DNA of 9,648 bases, from positions 1 through 9,648 of the forward strand of contig BNUD01000091.1 in assembly GCA_025997095.1 (NCBI GenBank), written 5' to 3'. This stretch comes from Betaproteobacteria bacterium. GTDB taxonomy: Bacteria > Pseudomonadota > Gammaproteobacteria > Burkholderiales > Rhodocyclaceae. A program made the position numbers and the translations under genes. The notes under the pieces are model-generated. The model made no database searches and had not been told where the DNA came from. It saw nothing but the letters and a program-made list of their open reading frames with translations. Below, in pieces: positions 6,607-9,648 of the stretch (within the stretch, counting starts at the first letter, position 1; each line of letters begins with the position of its first letter).

Positions 6607-7323
6607 ATGAACAAGCCGAAATACAAGCGCATCCTCCTGAAGCTCTCCGGTGAAGCCCTGATGGGCGAAGCCGCCTATGGGATTCATCCCCCGACTCTCG
6701 CGTCGATTGTCGCTGAAATCAAGGCGGTCGCGGATTTGGGGGTGGAAATCGGCGTGGTCATCGGGGGGGGCAACATCTTTCGCGGCATGGCGGGTACGGC
6801 GACCGGCATGGATCGGGCGACCGCCGATTATGTCGGAATGCTGGCGACGGTGATGAACGCCGTCATGCTCTCCGACGCCATGCGACGGGCGGGGTTAAAT
6901 GCCCGCGTGCAGTCGGCGCTGAACATCGAACAGGTGGTCGAACCCTACATTCGCGGCAAGGCCATCCGCTATCTGGAAGCCGGGCGCATCGTTATTTTTG
7001 GCGCGGGCACCGGCAATCCGTTTTTCACCACCGACACCGCCGCCGCCCTGCGCGGCTCCGAAATCGGGGCGGAAATCGTCTTGAAGGCGACCAAGGTCGA
7101 CGGCATCTACACCGCCGACCCTAAAAAAGACCCCGCCGCCACCCGCTATGAACGCATCAGTTTTAACGAAGCCATCGCGGGCAGTCTGGCGGTGATGGAC
7201 GCGACCGCTTTCGCGCTGTGCCGTGACCAGAAACTGCCCATTAACGTTTTTTCCATTTTCAAACCGGGAGCCTTGCTGCGCGTGGTGTGCGGCGAAAACG
7301 AAGGCACCCTGGTGTATTGCTGA
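6607..7323 (+). CDS. pyrH: UMP kinase
   Basis: This 238-residue cytoplasmic enzyme phosphorylates UMP to UDP with ATP; bacterial UMP kinase is a hexamer of the amino-acid-kinase fold. Motifs seen are KLSGEAL (about residues 12-18), the IGGGNIFRG glycine loop (about 52-60), [16 protein letters not shown] (UMP/ATP site), [14 protein letters not shown] and a closing [21 protein letters not shown] (6595-6600) lies six bases before the ATG. An in-frame ATG at 6547 would put the terminator hairpin inside the coding sequence and is rejected. frr follows after 14 bases. The GGG loop is encoded within a run of eight G's (6763-6770). Confidence 0.98.
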   Translation: MNKPKYKRILLKLSGEALMGEAAYGIHPPTLASIVAEIKAVADLGVEIGVVIGGGNIFRGMAGTATGMDRATADYVGMLATVMNAVMLSDAMRRAGLNARVQSALNIEQVVEPYIRGKAIRYLEAGRIVIFGAGTGNPFFTTDTAAALRGSEIGAEIVLKATKVDGIYTADPKKDPAATRYERISFNEAIAGSLAVMDATAFALCRDQKLPINVFSIFKPGALLRVVCGENEGTLVYC

Positions 7324-7337
7324 ACGAGAGATTGACC

Positions 7338-7895
7338 ATGATTGCCGCGCTCAAAAAAAACATCGAAGCCAAAATGCAGAAATCCATCGAGGCGCTGAAA
7401 CTCGACCTCGCCAAAGTCCGCACCGGTCGCGCCCACACGGGGCTGCTCGACCATGTGCAAGTGGAATACTACGGCGCGCTCGTGCCGGTGACGCAGGTCG
7501 CCAACGTCACCCTGATTGACGCCCGCACCATCGGCGTGCAAGTCTGGGAAAAACCGATGGCGGGCAAGGTGGAAAAAGCCATCCGCGATTCCGATTTGGG
7601 GCTGAACCCTTCCTCGCAAGGCGAACTCATTCGCGTCCCCATGCCCGCGCTGACCGAAGAACGCCGCCGCGACCTCACCAAAGTCGTGAAGGGCGAAGGC
7701 GAAAACGCCAGGGTCGCCATCCGCAACCTGCGTCGGGACGCCAACAATCACCTGAAAGAAGGCGTCAAGAAAAAAGAAATTTCCGAAGACGACGACCGCC
7801 GCACCCAGGACGAAGTGCAAAAACTCACCGACAAATACATTGCCGAAATCGACCGTCTGCTCACGCAGAAAGAAGCCGAGTTGATGGCGGTGTAA
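7338..7895 (+). CDS. frr: Ribosome recycling factor
   Basis: This 185-residue protein has the same length as E. coli RRF and, with EF-G, splits post-termination ribosomes. The three-helix-bundle domain is recognisable from [17 protein letters not shown] near the N-terminus and [12 protein letters not shown] with [20 protein letters not shown] in the C-terminal helices. The GVQVWEKPM stretch lies in the beta-rich domain. GAGAG precedes the ATG at 7338 by seven bases. It follows pyrH in the usual order. The next gene starts 29 bases later and is not the usual uppS. Confidence 0.98.
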   Translation: MIAALKKNIEAKMQKSIEALKLDLAKVRTGRAHTGLLDHVQVEYYGALVPVTQVANVTLIDARTIGVQVWEKPMAGKVEKAIRDSDLGLNPSSQGELIRVPMPALTEERRRDLTKVVKGEGENARVAIRNLRRDANNHLKEGVKKKEISEDDDRRTQDEVQKLTDKYIAEIDRLLTQKEAELMAV

Positions 7896-7924
7896 GGGTA
7901 TTGTTTGTAAACAGGAGAAGGATG

Positions 7925-8467
7925 ATGTTGAAAAAATGCGTACTGTTGCCGGGCGTTTTCTTGTTGTTTGCTCTGACCGGATGCGGGCAGGAAAACGCGG
8001 ACAAGGCGAATGCGGCAGCGGAATCGTTGCCGGAAGCGGCGGCAGTCCTTGCTGACCAGGCGATTGCCGAAGACGAGGACGACGATGATGCCGAGGGCGA
8101 AGTGGTCAATGGTCCCGCTTCCCGTTCTGAAATGGTTGAAAGAATGGCGGCAGCTTGCGTTGCCAGCACCTACCACGATCTGAAAGACGTGGCGAAGCGC
8201 AAGCAATTTTGCGGTTGTGTGAATCATGAAGTGTACGGAAAGTTGTCAGATGCGGAATTTCAGGCCTGGTTGAATGAGCTTGCCTGGCGCGGGAAGTTGC
8301 TGAAAGAAGTCTTGAGAAATCCGAAGGATACAAAGCAGCTCGATAGCGCGACGGAAGCGAGGCTTGATCGTGGCAACCGTGAATGGGCAGAGCGTTACGC
8401 GCAAGGCGAAAACACCTGCATGAAGCAGGTGGGCGTAACGGTCAATCCTGTGTACCCGCAGTTTTAA
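7925..8467 (+). CDS. Putative lipoprotein A of a tandem related pair, unknown function
   Basis: This 180-residue protein (181 from the adjacent ATG at 7922) has a positively charged start, a hydrophobic stretch and the lipobox LTGC, with Cys20 as the lipidated residue. The +2 residue is Gly, so there is no Asp inner-membrane retention signal and the outer membrane is likely. An Ala/Glu-rich linker with the acidic run EDEDDDDAEGE (about 49-59) precedes a folded part. That part carries four cysteines: C78, C96-G-C98 and C165. Its key motifs are FCGCVNHEVYGKLSDAEF and, near the end, WAERYAQGENTCMKQVGVTV. I preferred ATG 7925 because AGGAG ends at 7917, giving seven-base spacing. The downstream gene is a clear relative. 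No function recognised; the four cysteines could form two disulfides. Confidence 0.85.
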   Translation: MLKKCVLLPGVFLLFALTGCGQENADKANAAAESLPEAAAVLADQAIAEDEDDDDAEGEVVNGPASRSEMVERMAAACVASTYHDLKDVAKRKQFCGCVNHEVYGKLSDAEFQAWLNELAWRGKLLKEVLRNPKDTKQLDSATEARLDRGNREWAERYAQGENTCMKQVGVTVNPVYPQF

Positions 8468-8479
8468 CCGACAAAATTC

Positions 8480-9052
8480 GTGAACAAAGCGGCTTTGCTG
8501 TTGGCGTTGTTGCTGGCGCTTCCGGGTTGCGGGCAGGATGAAAACGCCTCCCAGGATATTGCCGAGGCAGCGCCGAGTCACCGCGCGGACGCAGGGCATC
8601 CGGTTGATGCGCCAGTCCCTGCCGCCCAAATCGCCCTCGTCGGTCGTGCGGAATACATGCGGGGCTTGCTGGCGGGCTGCGTCAATCACGACTATCCAGA
8701 ATTGGAAGCGGCGCAGCGCGAGTCATTCTGCGACTGTTTTCACACGGCGACCTACGCCGGCATGAGTGATGCGGAATGGGTGGAATGGGACGCCATGATG
8801 GTGGAAAAAGGCAAAATCTGGGGCGCGGGCTTTGAGCGGGTTTTTGGTCTTACGCTTGACGCGGTGGCGGGTAAAACGGAGGGCAAAAGTGATGGCAAGC
8901 CAAAAGCGAAACCCGAACCCTTAGCGACACCGCCCGACCTGCAAGAACGCCTTGACCGTTTCGACGCCGATTGGCAACAGCGTTACACCCGAAATGAAAA
9001 CGCCTGCATGAAAAAACTGGGCGTGACGGTGAAGCTGACCCATCAACCTTAA
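8480..9052 (+). CDS. Putative lipoprotein B of a tandem related pair, unknown function
   Basis: This 190-residue protein starts at a GTG only 12 bases after lipoprotein A's stop. It lacks a clear Shine-Dalgarno sequence, so coupled translation is likely. The GTG is required because the signal peptide and the lipobox LPGC (Cys17) follow at once. The mature part shares its plan with protein A: CGQ plus acidic residues after the lipid Cys, a variable linker, then C67, a FCDCF pair (C84, C86), a MSDAEW segment, and the ending RYTRNENACMKKLGVTV with C176. It differs by an inserted Lys/Gly/Pro-rich segment (about 131-150). The pair looks like a duplication that has since diverged. The CxC-then-SDAE pattern recalls other small exported bacterial proteins, but I cannot name a family. 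Confidence 0.83.
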   Translation: MNKAALLLALLLALPGCGQDENASQDIAEAAPSHRADAGHPVDAPVPAAQIALVGRAEYMRGLLAGCVNHDYPELEAAQRESFCDCFHTATYAGMSDAEWVEWDAMMVEKGKIWGAGFERVFGLTLDAVAGKTEGKSDGKPKAKPEPLATPPDLQERLDRFDADWQQRYTRNENACMKKLGVTVKLTHQP

Positions 9053-9070
9053 TTTTTGTCAGGAAACGAC

Positions 9071-9648
9071 GTGGGATTTTTCAAAAGCGCGACCCGCGAA
9101 TTGCCGGAAATCAGGGCAGTGCCCCGGCACATTGCCATCATCATGGATGGCAACGGACGTTGGGCGAAAAAACGCTTTCTGCCCCGTATCGCCGGACACG
9201 TCAAAGGCGTGGAAACCGTGCGCGAAGCCGTGCGCGCCGCCATCGAACAGGGCGTCGAATACCTGACCCTGTTTGCCTTCAGTTCCGAAAACTGGCGGCG
9301 TCCCGCCGAAGAAGTCAGCCTGCTCATGCAGCTTTTCGTTTCCGCCCTGGAACAGGAAGTGAAAAAATTGCAGAAAAACGGTGTGCGCTTGCGGGTGATT
9401 GGCGACCTTTCCCGGTTCGACGCCCGATTGCAGGAACTCATTCGCGCCGCCGAAGCGGCGACCGAGGGCAACAGCAAGCTCAACCTCACCATCGCCGCCA
9501 ACTACGGCGGTCGCTGGGACATCCTGCCAGCGCGTCAAATCCAGACGCCAGCGCCGCCGCAACCAGAAAGGGATGACCAGACACCAGAACAGCGTTGCCA
9601 GCACGAACACCGCCGCACACGCGATGAAATCGTTATAGCCACTCAGGT
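9071..9648 (+). CDS. uppS: Isoprenyl transferase (UPP synthase), disrupted after residue ~151 and running off the window
   Basis: UppS condenses eight isopentenyl diphosphates with farnesyl diphosphate to make the C55 lipid carrier for cell-wall synthesis. The N-terminal ~151 residues are typical: [18 protein letters not shown] with catalytic Asp26, the [13 protein letters not shown] segment, [23 protein letters not shown] and [14 protein letters not shown]. The GTG start at 9071 has AGGAAA about five bases upstream. After GRWDI (codons through 9523) the expected helix and the later RTGGE/RISNF region are replaced by an unrelated low-complexity reading, open to the window end. No other forward frame restores the family sequence, so a simple frameshift is excluded. 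True homology ends at about 9518-9527. Without the C-terminal third, including the isopentenyl-diphosphate-binding Arg/Ser residues, this copy should be inactive. Confidence 0.85.
   Translation, partial: MGFFKSATRELPEIRAVPRHIAIIMDGNGRWAKKRFLPRIAGHVKGVETVREAVRAAIEQGVEYLTLFAFSSENWRRPAEEVSLLMQLFVSALEQEVKKLQKNGVRLRVIGDLSRFDARLQELIRAAEAATEGNSKLNLTIAANYGGRWDILPARQIQTPAPPQPERDDQTPEQRCQHEHRRTRDEIVIATQ
9521..9648 (-). CDS. Possible C-terminal fragment of a membrane transporter on the opposite strand
   Basis: Read on the minus strand from the window edge, this segment gives GYNDF, then a hydrophobic helix (about [18 protein letters not shown]), then a basic RRRWR stretch. This is the pattern of a last transmembrane helix with a cytoplasmic positive end. 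A GYNDF-type motif ahead of the last helix recalls drug-efflux (DHA2-type) major-facilitator permeases, but that assignment is weak. The frame has no stop near the junction; it runs on through antisense uppS to 9059, so the natural end of this gene is missing. It is recorded because it explains these bases better than the uppS frame does. Confidence 0.35.

Noticed and set aside
6763..6770. Run of eight G's in pyrH as a phase-variation tract
   Set aside because: It encodes the conserved glycine loop (IGGGN) of an essential enzyme, so switching off would be lethal; codon choice explains it.
7901..7913. Small palindrome TGTTTGTAAACA between frr and lipoprotein A
   Set aside because: It is only five pairs with a 2-base centre and no T-run; too weak for a terminator, and no known operator was matched.
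9160..9576. Plus-strand open frame of 138 codons and minus-strand frame 9059-9610
   Set aside because: Over most of their length both are shadows of uppS; only the last ~125 bases of the minus-strand frame look like real coding sequence, and these are listed separately.

Overview
The window looks like a chromosomal segment of a moderately GC-rich proteobacterium, most likely a betaproteobacterium. The best evidence is the housekeeping block rpsB-tsf-pyrH-frr-uppS. Its EF-Ts begins with the [12 protein letters not shown] version of the family signature that I associate with betaproteobacteria. I cannot name a genus from the sequence.

Layout. (1) Bases 1-~125: the last 35 codons of an IS110-family transposase and the short right end of that element. 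It abuts the 3' end of the next gene. (2) 124-2406, minus strand: two closely spaced genes, a membrane-anchored SPFH/band-7 protein followed by a divergent NAD-kinase-fold protein. Neither is characterised as far as I can tell. (3) 2407-2712: a divergent control region. It holds a near-consensus sigma70 promoter whose spacer is covered by a Fur-box-like palindrome, then a small ORF that ends 2 nt before tonB. (4) 2713-4592: tonB-exbB-exbD, the energy-transducing complex for TonB-dependent outer-membrane receptors, in one tightly packed operon. The promoter suggests iron control. (5) 4593-4803: promoter and structured leader of rpsB. (6) 4804-7895: rpsB, tsf, pyrH and frr, covering translation and UMP supply. 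Hairpin/T-run structures lie after rpsB (probably an attenuator) and after tsf (a better terminator). (7) 7925-9052: two adjacent, related, cysteine-containing lipoproteins of unknown function, sitting where uppS usually follows frr directly. (8) 9071-9648: uppS, normal up to about residue 151 and then abruptly unlike any UppS. The last ~125 bases read instead as the hydrophobic end of a membrane protein on the opposite strand.

The points most worth following are the tandem lipoprotein pair, the SPFH/NAD-kinase-like pair, the Fur-type promoter with its small ORF ahead of tonB, and the uppS junction. The junction is either a rearrangement or an assembly chimera. I found no CRISPR array, tRNA or rRNA.
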